IMG/VR virus record: IMGVR_UViG_3300009136_000006
Location: 1-60,025 of that record
DNA: 60,025 nt
Source of the DNA: a virus
Direction: 5' to 3' (one strand)
Part shown: in pieces, positions 32,127-41,456 of the stretch
Numbering within the stretch: the first letter of the stretch is position 1
How the letters are laid out: the number at the start of each line of letters is the position of its first letter
Notes under the pieces: generated by a model
The model's input: the letters and a program-made list of their open reading frames with translations, nothing else
Database searches by the model: none
What the model was told of the DNA's origin: nothing
Position numbers and translations under genes: made by a program

Positions 32127-34769
32127 TTATGTAGAATAGTTACGTTCAAGAGCCGCAACAAGACTGAAGTTGTTTGTCTTCGTACTCTCAAGTGTTCCGG
32201 TTGTTATAACGAACTGAGCTGTATTCAATCCAATAGCAACAACTGTTACCGGAGCATCTACACCCGCTGATCCAGCACCACGTTGAACGTTGAAGTCGTA
32301 GTCAAATGTGAACGCAACTGATGGAGCACCACTAACTGTACCAGTAATTGGAATACTATCAGCATCCTGAACTATGATCGCATCTTTAGTACCATAATCG
32401 CGAGCAAGGTTATCACCGGCGTCATCAGTAGTAAAGAACATCCAGTACTTTGCATCACTGTCATTCTGAAGGTTGTTGTTAAAGCTGATAACACCTGTTG
32501 CAACGAATGCATACAAACGACCAGTTCCTGTTGCATCACCGAACGTTACGTTGTTCAAATCAGCAGGAGCAATATCATCAATGTGCATATTTGTTGTTGT
32601 ACCCGTTGGCGCTGCAAACGACATTAACAAGTCAGTTATATCACCACGATTTACACCATCACCAAAGTCGATGTCAGTATTTTGACGAAGTTGGTGTTGT
32701 ACGAACTGATAAGCTTCAGATGCGAGACCACCATTACCAAATAAGCGCCATCCAAATCCGTAAACTACAGATGAGATTGTACGCTTGAATGGGGTGTTAA
32801 CTGCAATTGTAGCAGTAGTGTCGTTGGTATCAGCAGTAAGTATATCAGTACCTACAAGAGTAATTACGCTTGAAGTAGCAGATGCAACCGTATATAAACC
32901 ATCATTTGCTGGAACTGTAGAGTTTGCAACAGTAACAATATCACCAGCTGTAACAGCACCCCAAGGAGTTCCTGTTGATGTGATTGTATCTGGATTTGCA
33001 TCAGCAAAATCAAAACCTGCGCCGCCATCAAGTGCTGCAGCGACAAGAACATCAAATTTGAATTCAAGGTACATTCCAGGCTCTGTAACATAGAAATCAA
33101 TACCTGTAAGTGTACCACCAGTAAATGCTCTATCAGTTGTATCCAATGTTAATTGGTTATCCGTATCGTTTGAAATAACTTTATATACGCCAGAGTGTTC
33201 ATTTGATGGTTCATTAATAACAACCATATCACCTGCAGCAATACCAGCACCAGTAAAGCCACCAGTTGCGGATGACAATGTACCAGTTACTGTTGAAACA
33301 TCGGCAATAACACCATCGGTTTGTTGTGGATGAATATCAGAAGTTTCAACTGTAAATGTAATACCTGTATCACCAGTGAATGTTCCATCAGCAATTGACA
33401 ATGTTAATTCGTTAGCACCTACAACAGCAACGATATCATATACTCCTGCATCAGTACCTGCTAGTGTAAGTGAGTCACCAATTCGTACTCCATCAGCGAC
33501 AAAAGAAGCAGTAGCAGAAGTAAATGTTCCTGTACCTGCAACAGTCACACCGTCCACTTGAGCACCAGTAATTGGCTTATCAACAACAGCATTTGTATAC
33601 GGTGTTGTCGAACGAATTGCGCCATCAGTAGCTGTAATCGCAGCGTCATCTGCGTGAGCAAGTGGGAATCGGTTAACAATTGTTTGGATTGTTGTTACAC
33701 CAATATCCGATATTTGTGATCCGGAATATGTCTTAGTCTTTTTACGTACGAACAATTTCAAGAACGTTCTACGATCATCATCTGGAGAACCAGCTGTATC
33801 CAATGTTAAGATAGCTTGGTTAACCGCACCTGTCAAAACGAAGTCGACGGGAGCAGTTGATGTACTAATTTGTTGGTAGTATACCTGTGCGTCAGCATCT
33901 AGTGTTCCCAACGTGATGATTCCAGCATATTCAAAATCTGTTGCTGATGCGTTGTCTTTATCAGCCCATCCACCAGTTCTGATATAGTGAATAGTTTCGT
34001 CTGTATCGGTAGGACCGTTGAACCAAGTCCAATCGAAGTGAGCGGCACCACCACCGATTTCCATCTGCTCCGATGTGATCGCTTCGAATGGAAATTCGTG
34101 CTTGATCAAATCGTCGCGGTTAAATTGCATTGAGTCCACTCGCCACTCTTCCTTAGCGAACGAATAAATTGACTGAAGTGTCGCACCATCTGCAGCAGAG
34201 CCACCTGATGGATCGTGAATGTTATAAGCAATAACTTCAAAGCTTGGAGAACCAACTACACCGTATGCATCAAATGCTGTGAAGCCAGTAAACGCATCAA
34301 CAGTAACTGTAGTTGTTCCAACTGTATTAATGTTGTAGTGACCGGCGTTTGGTCCACTGTAAATACATAAAATATCATTAACGGAAACACCTGCTGAACC
34401 AAAGTCTTTTGTAAGATCTTCAAATATGAGAGACGCACCAGCTGTTTGTCCTTCAGAGAAGTTAAATGTTATTGTATTTTCTGTTGCTGCGAAATCTCTG
34501 TCAACCGTAACAGTGTTTGCTGTCAAAAATGCAATAATTTCGTAGCTTCCGATATTGTTTCCACTCTCTATAATAATATGAGCGCCAACATCATTTGCAG
34601 CAAACGCGTATGATGTACTTGTAAACGTAGGATCATTGATTGTTACATCACCATCAACACCATCATTATATGTTAATGCTCCAACCGGAAAAAAAGCAAT
34701 TTCCTGTGGGTTCGTACCAAAAATTATTTGTTGACGATCTAAATTGTCTGGGTCGACGATAATTGCCAT
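32127..34769 (-). CDS. Large repeat-containing virion protein (fibre or baseplate-associated)
   Basis: An 880-residue, beta-rich protein, Asp/Thr/Gly/Ala-rich with almost no Cys. At least five copies of a 55-70-residue unit are visible: GD.L.I......G.Y.I..V....LT(V/L), twice near residues 50-170 and three times near 405-640. They flank a central non-repetitive domain (about 195-390: FAKEEWRVDSMQFNRDDLIKHEF) that looks like the functional core, and a C-terminal domain with TDIDFGDGVNRGDITDLL. AGAAG precedes ATG 34769, with a late promoter at 34817-34824. The role within the virion is unknown. Confidence 0.75.
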   Translation of the reverse strand: MAIIVDPDNLDRQQIIFGTNPQEIAFFPVGALTYNDGVDGDVTINDPTFTSTSYAFAANDVGAHIIIESGNNIGSYEIIAFLTANTVTVDRDFAATENTITFNFSEGQTAGASLIFEDLTKDFGSAGVSVNDILCIYSGPNAGHYNINTVGTTTVTVDAFTGFTAFDAYGVVGSPSFEVIAYNIHDPSGGSAADGATLQSIYSFAKEEWRVDSMQFNRDDLIKHEFPFEAITSEQMEIGGGAAHFDWTWFNGPTDTDETIHYIRTGGWADKDNASATDFEYAGIITLGTLDADAQVYYQQISTSTAPVDFVLTGAVNQAILTLDTAGSPDDDRRTFLKLFVRKKTKTYSGSQISDIGVTTIQTIVNRFPLAHADDAAITATDGAIRSTTPYTNAVVDKPITGAQVDGVTVAGTGTFTSATASFVADGVRIGDSLTLAGTDAGVYDIVAVVGANELTLSIADGTFTGDTGITFTVETSDIHPQQTDGVIADVSTVTGTLSSATGGFTGAGIAAGDMVVINEPSNEHSGVYKVISNDTDNQLTLDTTDRAFTGGTLTGIDFYVTEPGMYLEFKFDVLVAAALDGGAGFDFADANPDTITSTGTPWGAVTAGDIVTVANSTVPANDGLYTVASATSSVITLVGTDILTADTNDTTATIAVNTPFKRTISSVVYGFGWRLFGNGGLASEAYQFVQHQLRQNTDIDFGDGVNRGDITDLLMSFAAPTGTTTNMHIDDIAPADLNNVTFGDATGTGRLYAFVATGVISFNNNLQNDSDAKYWMFFTTDDAGDNLARDYGTKDAIIVQDADSIPITGTVSGAPSVAFTFDYDFNVQRGAGSAGVDAPVTVVAIGLNTAQFVITTGTLESTKTNNFSLVAALERNYST

Positions 34770-34816
34770 TACTACTTCTCCGTATTAAAATTAATTATAA
34801 ATTTGTTTGTTGTGTT

Positions 34817-34824
34817 TATTTATA
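34817..34824 (-). promoter_or_regulatory. Late promoter (TATAAATA)
   Basis: A perfect minus-strand TATAAATA 48 bases before ATG 34769. Confidence 0.65.
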
Positions 34825-34852
34825 GGTAAACTCTTAAAATGTACCTTTTCTG

Positions 34853-36715
34853 TTATGGTGGATTACTGTATACTCGATCGACAGCTTGTTGTACTGGAAT
34901 GTTTTGGTCTGCTCCACTCAACACAATATCTACAATACGAATATCTTTAAAGTCCAAATGAAAAACAACTAGATATGCGTCTACATCACTTGCAGCATTA
35001 TAATTGTATGTAAATGTTCCTCTGACTGTTAACGTGAATGTTGCATTGCTGTTTCCAGCATCAGTAACAGATGCTGGTGATGGTGGATCAACAGAATAGT
35101 CGCCAGCTGTTGTAATTGATACGGCTGTAATCACGCCACCAGTTTCTGCCGTTACGGTTAATGTTGCTGCCGTTCCAGTTCCACCAACAACTGTTAACAC
35201 GTCACTAACACTATAACCAGTTCCTCCATCGAATATCTTGGCAACTACTACTTCACCGTTTTGATTTTCAATTCCAGCAAGTTCTGTTTTAGTAGTATCA
35301 TATACTCTAACTTCTGAGTTTGTGACAATATTAGAAACAGAGAAGGTAATTGGATTAACAATATCTGTAGTTGCTCCACTTCCGTTTAATACAGTAGGAG
35401 AGTCACCACCAAGAACATTAATTGTTACTAATCCACCTGAGTCATTAAACACAGCGGCAGTGTCAGACGCATCTAATCCATATCCATTATATGTAAAATT
35501 AGTAAAATCATATGTCCCTGTAGCAGTAATATAAATGGCGTGTCCAACGATTGGAGAGCCTGTTCCATCACCATAGTTAAATATTAAATCTTCCCAGTTT
35601 GCAGATCCGTCTGCATCTAATAGTATTCCGCCATCTATGTTGGTTGTATCAGAAATAGTATTACCAGTAAATGTAACATCACCAGGATCAATTTGTCCTG
35701 ATTCAGTAAAAACATTGTTTGTTATATTATGACCTGTTGCATCAGCAGCATTGGAAAACGTTACCGAGTTACCAAGACCAACAAAAGCGTTAGCGTCTAA
35801 CGTTAATGTATCAAGATTGCCACCAGAAAAATCCATTGAGACTAGCGGTCCAGCAGTTGTGATTGTGCAACCCGATAGCGAGAATAAATTTGTTACACCA
35901 GCACTGCCTGCCACGTTAATATAATATTTGTCGTCACTAATGTTTCTGTCTTCAAAAGAGAGAACGCGGCCTACATCTTCGAAATAACAATCTGTTATTG
36001 GAGAGCTTGCATCACCAAAGTTTAGTGGACCTTGAGCACTATACAATCCTGTACTCAATGTTCGTATAATTCCGTGTGCTTTGCCATCTGCCGATGATTG
36101 GTCTTCATTAACAATTTCTTGCAAGGTACCTCGCGCACCTGTTGTGCCGCCTGATATTCTAAGCCCATCATTCCCATAACGAATAATATCTGTCGCAACG
36201 TTTACACCACCACCCAATCCCTTTGATAGTGTAGTAAAATCTGAGCCTATTTGAGTAATGTTTGTTAAGTCAAGGGCTGCGAATGTGCCTGCTATTTCCT
36301 CTGTGTGTCCGGCGGTGTCCATTGCAGATGCTTGTGATCCGTCAAGAACCAAGCAATCCCAGTCAACTTGGATTCCTGTCCCTGCATCCAGATGTGCAAA
36401 AACTTTTCGATTATTGCCTGCCATCATAAATGAAACTTGATCTGTGCCATCGCCTAACATTAATGCGTTGGGTGGTGGTGACGTATCCCACGGATCCTGC
36501 AATGCAAAGTTGTTAGACCACACATATATTAGCATATCAGACATATCAACTGCTGTTTTTGTGGCATAAAGCTGACCTGTTGCAATGTTCAATGTATCAA
36601 TAATTGAATTCGCTGCTTCAGCAAATACTGTAGAGAGTGCATCACCTGTATTCCAATCTGTGATGGTATCGGCATCGTCCCATGTAGTTCTTGTATCTGT
36701 TACTGTTACTGACAT
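34853..36715 (-). CDS. Beta-helix-like fibre or tailspike protein
   Basis: A 620-residue protein. The N-terminal 150 residues (TRTTWDDADTITDWNTGDAL and after) are followed by a long stretch (about 200-440) of short Asn/Gly/Thr-rich strands such as NAFVGLGNSVTFSNAADATGHNI and NVFTESGQIDPGDVTF, a pattern of right-handed parallel beta helices. Near 500-570 is GGTGYSVSDVLTVVGGTGTAATLTV, a small adhesive module common in phage appendages. It may bind or degrade surface glycans, but no catalytic residues can be assigned. Its start overlaps the end of the next gene by 10 bases. Confidence 0.72.
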   Translation of the reverse strand: MSVTVTDTRTTWDDADTITDWNTGDALSTVFAEAANSIIDTLNIATGQLYATKTAVDMSDMLIYVWSNNFALQDPWDTSPPPNALMLGDGTDQVSFMMAGNNRKVFAHLDAGTGIQVDWDCLVLDGSQASAMDTAGHTEEIAGTFAALDLTNITQIGSDFTTLSKGLGGGVNVATDIIRYGNDGLRISGGTTGARGTLQEIVNEDQSSADGKAHGIIRTLSTGLYSAQGPLNFGDASSPITDCYFEDVGRVLSFEDRNISDDKYYINVAGSAGVTNLFSLSGCTITTAGPLVSMDFSGGNLDTLTLDANAFVGLGNSVTFSNAADATGHNITNNVFTESGQIDPGDVTFTGNTISDTTNIDGGILLDADGSANWEDLIFNYGDGTGSPIVGHAIYITATGTYDFTNFTYNGYGLDASDTAAVFNDSGGLVTINVLGGDSPTVLNGSGATTDIVNPITFSVSNIVTNSEVRVYDTTKTELAGIENQNGEVVVAKIFDGGTGYSVSDVLTVVGGTGTAATLTVTAETGGVITAVSITTAGDYSVDPPSPASVTDAGNSNATFTLTVRGTFTYNYNAASDVDAYLVVFHLDFKDIRIVDIVLSGADQNIPVQQAVDRVYSNPP

Positions 36716-37140
36716 TTTGTCTGCCTATCATACATTACTGCGACTAAGATTTGATGCGGCCACATAACGCCGTTATTAACAACTGTCTGTAATCGCACAG
36801 ACAAATCACCTTCACGCTTACGCTCCATAGGAGATCGACCTGCGTTACCAAAAAAATATACTGCGTTTTCTGGATGCTCAAATTCATCTAAAGTTGTTTC
36901 GCCTTTCTCATCTACGAACACTCGTACACAATCCTCGCTAAATTCTTCGACCATATTTGCTACCTTCTCATATTCAGTTAAATGCATCTTACGGTGATTT
37001 TCGTTGTGAGTTATTCCTGTAACAGGGGACATTGCCCAATCCGCAATACCAAATTCACGAAGAGGAAATGTCCACAGATGAGATTCACACAAAGGAGTGT
37101 TCCAATTTAATTCCCAAATCCCTGCGACTTTGACCGTCAT
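36706..37140 (-). CDS. Conserved unknown, possibly SPOUT-methyltransferase-like
   Basis: A 144-residue protein with no structural character, although it sits in a structural cluster. It begins VKVAGIWELNWNTPLCESHLW and contains VRVFVDEKGETTLDEFEHPENAVYFFGNAGRSP and VRLQTVVNNGVMWPHQILVAVMYDR. The FG.(A/E)G and final LW.HQ...V.(L/M)YDR elements are reminiscent of the knotted cofactor site of TrmH-type SPOUT RNA methyltransferases (weak inference). Related sequences occur in cyanophage-like myoviruses (from memory). A minus-strand late promoter lies at 37184-37191. Confidence 0.68.
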   Translation of the reverse strand: MTVKVAGIWELNWNTPLCESHLWTFPLREFGIADWAMSPVTGITHNENHRKMHLTEYEKVANMVEEFSEDCVRVFVDEKGETTLDEFEHPENAVYFFGNAGRSPMERKREGDLSVRLQTVVNNGVMWPHQILVAVMYDRQTKCQ

Positions 37141-37183
37141 GATCTAAACACCCTCTTATTTGTTGCTTTATGCGTATAGGTTA

Positions 37184-37191
37184 TATTTATG
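37184..37191 (-). promoter_or_regulatory. Late promoter (CATAAATA)
   Basis: Minus-strand CATAAATA 45 bases before ATG 37140, divergent from the fibre promoter at 37222. Confidence 0.55.
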
Positions 37192-37221
37192 AACGAAACC
37201 TATATAGGTTAAAGTCCTTTG

Positions 37222-37229
37222 TATAAATA
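37222..37229 (+). promoter_or_regulatory. Late promoter (TATAAATA)
   Basis: A perfect TATAAATA 39 bases before ATG 37261. It overlaps the 14 codons of an upstream open frame, which argues against the ATG at 37219. Confidence 0.65.
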
Positions 37230-37260
37230 TAAGAAGACTATTATCCAAGAGGTTTCCAGA

Positions 37261-40200
37261 ATGAAAGTATCATTTCGTCAAGGCATTATCAGACATCCAG
37301 TAAGCAACGGTTTGCAAGACTTTTTGCGAGTCAATGGATCATATGTTGATTTAGTAGCTGACAACGGTGATATTGATATTAATTTTGCGCACATATTAGC
37401 AAATTATTACTACACTGAATCGAACACAGTATCACAAGCTTGGGGACCGTTTACAGCAAGTACAGATCAATGGTTATACTGGGATATTGATTTATTAACT
37501 GGTGCTCGTACGTTTGGAATTACTTTACTCGAGCCAATTACATCTGATTCAGAACCAACTTCACCAGCCGATGATCAACATTGGTTTGATAGTGTATCTA
37601 CCACAATGTTTGTATATTCGAGTGGTGCATGGAATGCTCGTGTTCGAGTATTTTCAGCAATGTTCAATGGTGTTAACGTATTCACATCGATGTCAGGTGG
37701 ATTGTTGCAATATCCGTTCGCAGGTTCACAAGTTAGCTTAGGAACAGAAACAAACTTCTCAGGAAGAATTGTTTTTGATGGAACTGGTGCAGTCGTAACG
37801 AAAACATCAACTGAACTTTTTACAACAGAAGATCAATTCTTCGCTGAAGGATCAGATATTAGTGCTGTTCGATTAGAGTCAAATGTTCATCAGGCAACGA
37901 CATATGAAACGATTGGTGCTTACAATATTGTAAAATACATGTCTGATGGAAGAATTCAATTAGCGGCATATAATGATATCGGTGATACAGTTGTTGGTGT
38001 TGTTCCAGAAGCAACACTTCAAGGAAATATTGGAACAGTTATAGTTCAAGGCTCCATTAAAAATATTAGTTGGACATGGACAACAGTTAACGCTCCATTA
38101 TGGATTAATGACAGTGGAGAGTTAACAGAAACAGATTTGAGCATATCCGATCCATCAGGACACCCAGTTAAGCACGTTCCAGTCGGTCGTGTTATATCAT
38201 CAAACGAAATTATTTTTGAACAAGGTCTTGGTGGAATAGGAAGACAAGGTCCGCAAGGCGATGCTGGTCTGGATGGTGGATCTGCTTGGGGAACAATCGC
38301 TGGAACATTATCAGATCAAACAGATTTACAAACAGAATTAAATGCAAAGGCGGATAACAGTCACACACAAGCGGCGACTACTGTTACTGTCACTGCTGCA
38401 GGAAATATCTCATCAGCAAACGTTCAAGCTGCACTGGAAGAATTAGATACGGAGAAACTTGCTGTCACTGGTGGTACACTTACTGGATCGTTGATACTTG
38501 ATGGTGATCCATCAGTCGCACTTGGTGCTGCAACTAAACAATATGTTGATAATTCTACGAGTCCTCCAGCAGGCGCAAATACACAACTACAATATAATAG
38601 CAGTGGTGCATTTGGAGCGAGTGCTAACTTAACTTATGATGGAACAGCCATTGATTTAGATGGAAGAATTGAGTTATCGAGTGCAACTTCTGGAACACCA
38701 AATGTTCGTTTTGAACAAACTGGTGAAACAGCCGACGAAGGAAACTGGGAAATAAAAGTTACAGATAATGAATTTTCAATTCATGCAGCAAACGATGCCT
38801 ACGATTCAATATCAGAAATGATAAAAGCTGAAAGAGGAACAGGAGAGTTAGTTTCAGTTTTAAATATTGGATCAACAGAAGTTGATCAATTAGAATTATC
38901 TGCTGCGACCGTAGTTAATGTTAATACACCGCTGGTCTCGTTAGCAAGTGATACAGCATCAGCAGGATTTAATATTCCAGAAGGCGTTGCTCCAACGTCT
39001 CCAGTCGATGGTGATATGTGGGTTACCATTGATGATATATTTGCACAAATTAATGGTACAAGCGAATCACTTCTTGGTGGAGGTGGAGGTGTTCCAGCAG
39101 GCGGAACCGTAGGTCAGTTTTTGATTAAACAATCTGCAACAGACGGCGATGCTATATGGGATGATTTAGGTGCTTCGGTGGCTGGCAGTGAATATTGCCC
39201 AGGTTATGGATATACATTTATAAATGTAGGTAGCTTTAGTGTTCCTGGTGTTGATGTTACTAACCTTATAGCAACTGGTCGAAACTTAAAATTTATCGAA
39301 GGAACAACATTTACATACGGCGAAGTAGTATCTAGTTCATTTGGTGGCGGTGTCACTACCGTAATAATGGACATGAATGGCGCAGAAGAATTAACTGCTG
39401 GAGTTACTGAATTTTGTATGGTAACTGGAGCAACAACTTGGAGCCCAGCGGCCGCTGATCCATTTTCCGGTAATGCAATTCAGGATATAGTCAGTGGTTC
39501 CGTTGGCGGCACAATATACTGGGTTATAGTCGGCAATGGCGGCAGAATAGCGTATAGCACAGACGGTGGTCTTACATGGACTACAAGTTCATCCGGCACA
39601 GTAGAAAACTTATATCAAGTAGATTTTAATCCTAATGCTGAGACATTTGTAGCGGTAGGTAACGGAGAAGTAATCACACGTAGCACAGACGGTATTAACT
39701 GGACAGCAGACACCGTTCAAGTTAATACAATAAAAACAGACGGCGACGGCGATGTTCTTGGCGTTATTTACCATCCTAAACTTGGTGTCGATGAATGGAT
39801 GATTGCATTCCAATCAGCAGCAGTAGGCACAATAGCTATGGCTTATAGTACAGACGACGGCGTTACGTGGACTGTTTTTGAAACATCGTTAGTGACAAAC
39901 GCAACGAGTATTCGTGACAGCGGCCTGAATGTTTTTCGGACGACTGCTAATGTATTACAAGGCGTAATGTACGCAAGCTCAGCTGACGACGTGTATTACG
40001 TTACAGACAGAACCGACATTTCTGACCAAGTCTTAATAAACAACAGCGGCCGCGCAAAAGTCACAGCCTTAATATCAAGAGACTGGACATTGGGCGGAGG
40101 ATTAGCACATTTTCAAGGTTTTGCTGATGGCGAAATTGCACGAAGTACGAGCAACTTTGAAACCACTCCTAACACTACATTTGGCACAAGTGCTATTAGA

Positions 40201-41427
40201 GCCTTTGCTTGGTCAAACACACACAATCGAGTGGTAGCTGTAGGAGATGACGGCAAAATTGCTACTATCGAAGAGTCCAATATGGGCAGCGGCGAAGGTC
40301 CGTTCTCTTTAGTAGCTAACGGCTCAAACCCATTATCAAACTTTACTGAAGTCCATTGGGATGAAACTGATGGGTTATTTATTGCGGTCAATGACGCAGG
40401 ACAAATATTACGATCAACTAATGGACTTGGTACTGGAGCATCTTTTGAATATTCTGGTTGGACTGCTATCGCAGCTGATCCATTCTCTGGTGGAAACATT
40501 GATTTTATTGTTACTGGTACAATTGGCATAACTGAATGGTGGATGATAGCTGGAAGCACACAACTATATACATCGACTGATGCCGGCATAACTTGGACTG
40601 TAAGAACAACAAATCTTACTACATCAATTACAGCACTTTCCTATGATTCAACCAACGAGGTATTCGTAGCAGGAACCTCTGACGGAGACTTTTCTTGGAC
40701 ATCCAATGGAACGGCGTGGACACTTGACAACACGTCGGTTACTGCAATTAAAGCCGCCGGAAGCGGTCGTATCAACTCAATGGTTTGGGACATCGCTGGG
40801 GGTTTATGGCAGTTTATAGTTGATCACAATGCGACTTCTGTTGGCACCTATAGTTGCACTGGAACTTTTACAGGATTTGCAATTCACGAAGGCTCAACGA
40901 CAGCGAACATGGGTTACCGTAATACAGGCGTTTACCAAACCGGGATTGCATCCCGCTCAATTTGGTCTGGTGGTACCACAATAGGACAATATTGGTCTGG
41001 TGCTACTGATACAGGACCATCGGCTCACGCAAGCATGGTAGAAACTATTACTGCTGTTTTTGGTAAACCAGGAACGTTAGGCGATGCCGCTGATATTTTT
41101 TACGGCGATAATAACGGCGATATAGAGTTATGGGCTACTGCAAAAAGAACTGGATGGCAAGGGGCGTTGGTTGGATCGGTAAATGGTATTGCTTGGTCGT
41201 CGGTATCAGACAGAATGATAGCAGTTGGTAACGCTGGCGAAATTAAAACCATAGCTGGAGCGGCTATCGAATCAGGCGGTTGGTTTAATGTTGTCACACC
41301 ATTTAGCGGTAACATAAATGCAGTAGCATATAGCGCATCAGACGACATATTTATTTGCGTTTGCGCCGACGGTGTAATAGCAAGATCAACAGATGGTATC
41401 AGCTATCTTGCAGGATCACCAGCATAA
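37261..41427 (+). CDS. Tail fibre with duplicated Asp-box (BNR-like) tip
   Basis: A 1388-residue protein. The start MKVSFRQGIIRHP is chosen because the paralogous next gene begins the same way and AGAGG lies upstream. Residues 1 to about 460 are the shared fibre shaft: AWGPFTASTDQWLYWDIDLLTGARTFGI, a single WFD...W repeat, a short collagen-like GRQGPQGDAGLDGG, and KADNSHTQAAT and TKQYVDN trimerisation elements. From about 725 come two related copies of a region with Asp boxes (S-T-D-G-x-x-W, e.g. YSTDGGLTW, RSTDGINW, STDAGITW), typical of sialidase-type beta propellers. It probably recognises a surface glycan. No sialidase catalytic set was assigned. Confidence 0.85.
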   Translation: MKVSFRQGIIRHPVSNGLQDFLRVNGSYVDLVADNGDIDINFAHILANYYYTESNTVSQAWGPFTASTDQWLYWDIDLLTGARTFGITLLEPITSDSEPTSPADDQHWFDSVSTTMFVYSSGAWNARVRVFSAMFNGVNVFTSMSGGLLQYPFAGSQVSLGTETNFSGRIVFDGTGAVVTKTSTELFTTEDQFFAEGSDISAVRLESNVHQATTYETIGAYNIVKYMSDGRIQLAAYNDIGDTVVGVVPEATLQGNIGTVIVQGSIKNISWTWTTVNAPLWINDSGELTETDLSISDPSGHPVKHVPVGRVISSNEIIFEQGLGGIGRQGPQGDAGLDGGSAWGTIAGTLSDQTDLQTELNAKADNSHTQAATTVTVTAAGNISSANVQAALEELDTEKLAVTGGTLTGSLILDGDPSVALGAATKQYVDNSTSPPAGANTQLQYNSSGAFGASANLTYDGTAIDLDGRIELSSATSGTPNVRFEQTGETADEGNWEIKVTDNEFSIHAANDAYDSISEMIKAERGTGELVSVLNIGSTEVDQLELSAATVVNVNTPLVSLASDTASAGFNIPEGVAPTSPVDGDMWVTIDDIFAQINGTSESLLGGGGGVPAGGTVGQFLIKQSATDGDAIWDDLGASVAGSEYCPGYGYTFINVGSFSVPGVDVTNLIATGRNLKFIEGTTFTYGEVVSSSFGGGVTTVIMDMNGAEELTAGVTEFCMVTGATTWSPAAADPFSGNAIQDIVSGSVGGTIYWVIVGNGGRIAYSTDGGLTWTTSSSGTVENLYQVDFNPNAETFVAVGNGEVITRSTDGINWTADTVQVNTIKTDGDGDVLGVIYHPKLGVDEWMIAFQSAAVGTIAMAYSTDDGVTWTVFETSLVTNATSIRDSGLNVFRTTANVLQGVMYASSADDVYYVTDRTDISDQVLINNSGRAKVTALISRDWTLGGGLAHFQGFADGEIARSTSNFETTPNTTFGTSAIRAFAWSNTHNRVVAVGDDGKIATIEESNMGSGEGPFSLVANGSNPLSNFTEVHWDETDGLFIAVNDAGQILRSTNGLGTGASFEYSGWTAIAADPFSGGNIDFIVTGTIGITEWWMIAGSTQLYTSTDAGITWTVRTTNLTTSITALSYDSTNEVFVAGTSDGDFSWTSNGTAWTLDNTSVTAIKAAGSGRINSMVWDIAGGLWQFIVDHNATSVGTYSCTGTFTGFAIHEGSTTANMGYRNTGVYQTGIASRSIWSGGTTIGQYWSGATDTGPSAHASMVETITAVFGKPGTLGDAADIFYGDNNGDIELWATAKRTGWQGALVGSVNGIAWSSVSDRMIAVGNAGEIKTIAGAAIESGGWFNVVTPFSGNINAVAYSASDDIFICVCADGVIARSTDGISYLAGSPA
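39436..41424 (+). repeat. Two divergent copies of an Asp-box domain in the fibre tip
   Basis: Copy 1 is about 39436-40450 and copy 2 about 40451-41424. They open alike (TWSPAAADPFSGNAI and WTAIAADPFSGGNI). Copy 1 uses GGC and AGC codons heavily and contains two GCGGCCGC octamers (39448-39455 and 40046-40053). Most of the window uses GGT, GGA and TCA. Confidence 0.75.
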
Positions 41428-41435
41428 CATAAATA
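41428..41435 (+). promoter_or_regulatory. Late promoter (CATAAATA)
   Basis: CATAAATA right after the fibre stop and 29 bases before the GTG start of the paralogue. Confidence 0.6.
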
Positions 41436-41456
41436 AGGCATTAAGAGGGCATATAA

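Noticed and set aside
40113-40589. A 158-codon minus-strand frame in the fibre tip
   Set aside because: The fibre frame with Asp-box repeats explains this region. The antisense frame is open because of the high GGC/AGC use on the plus strand.
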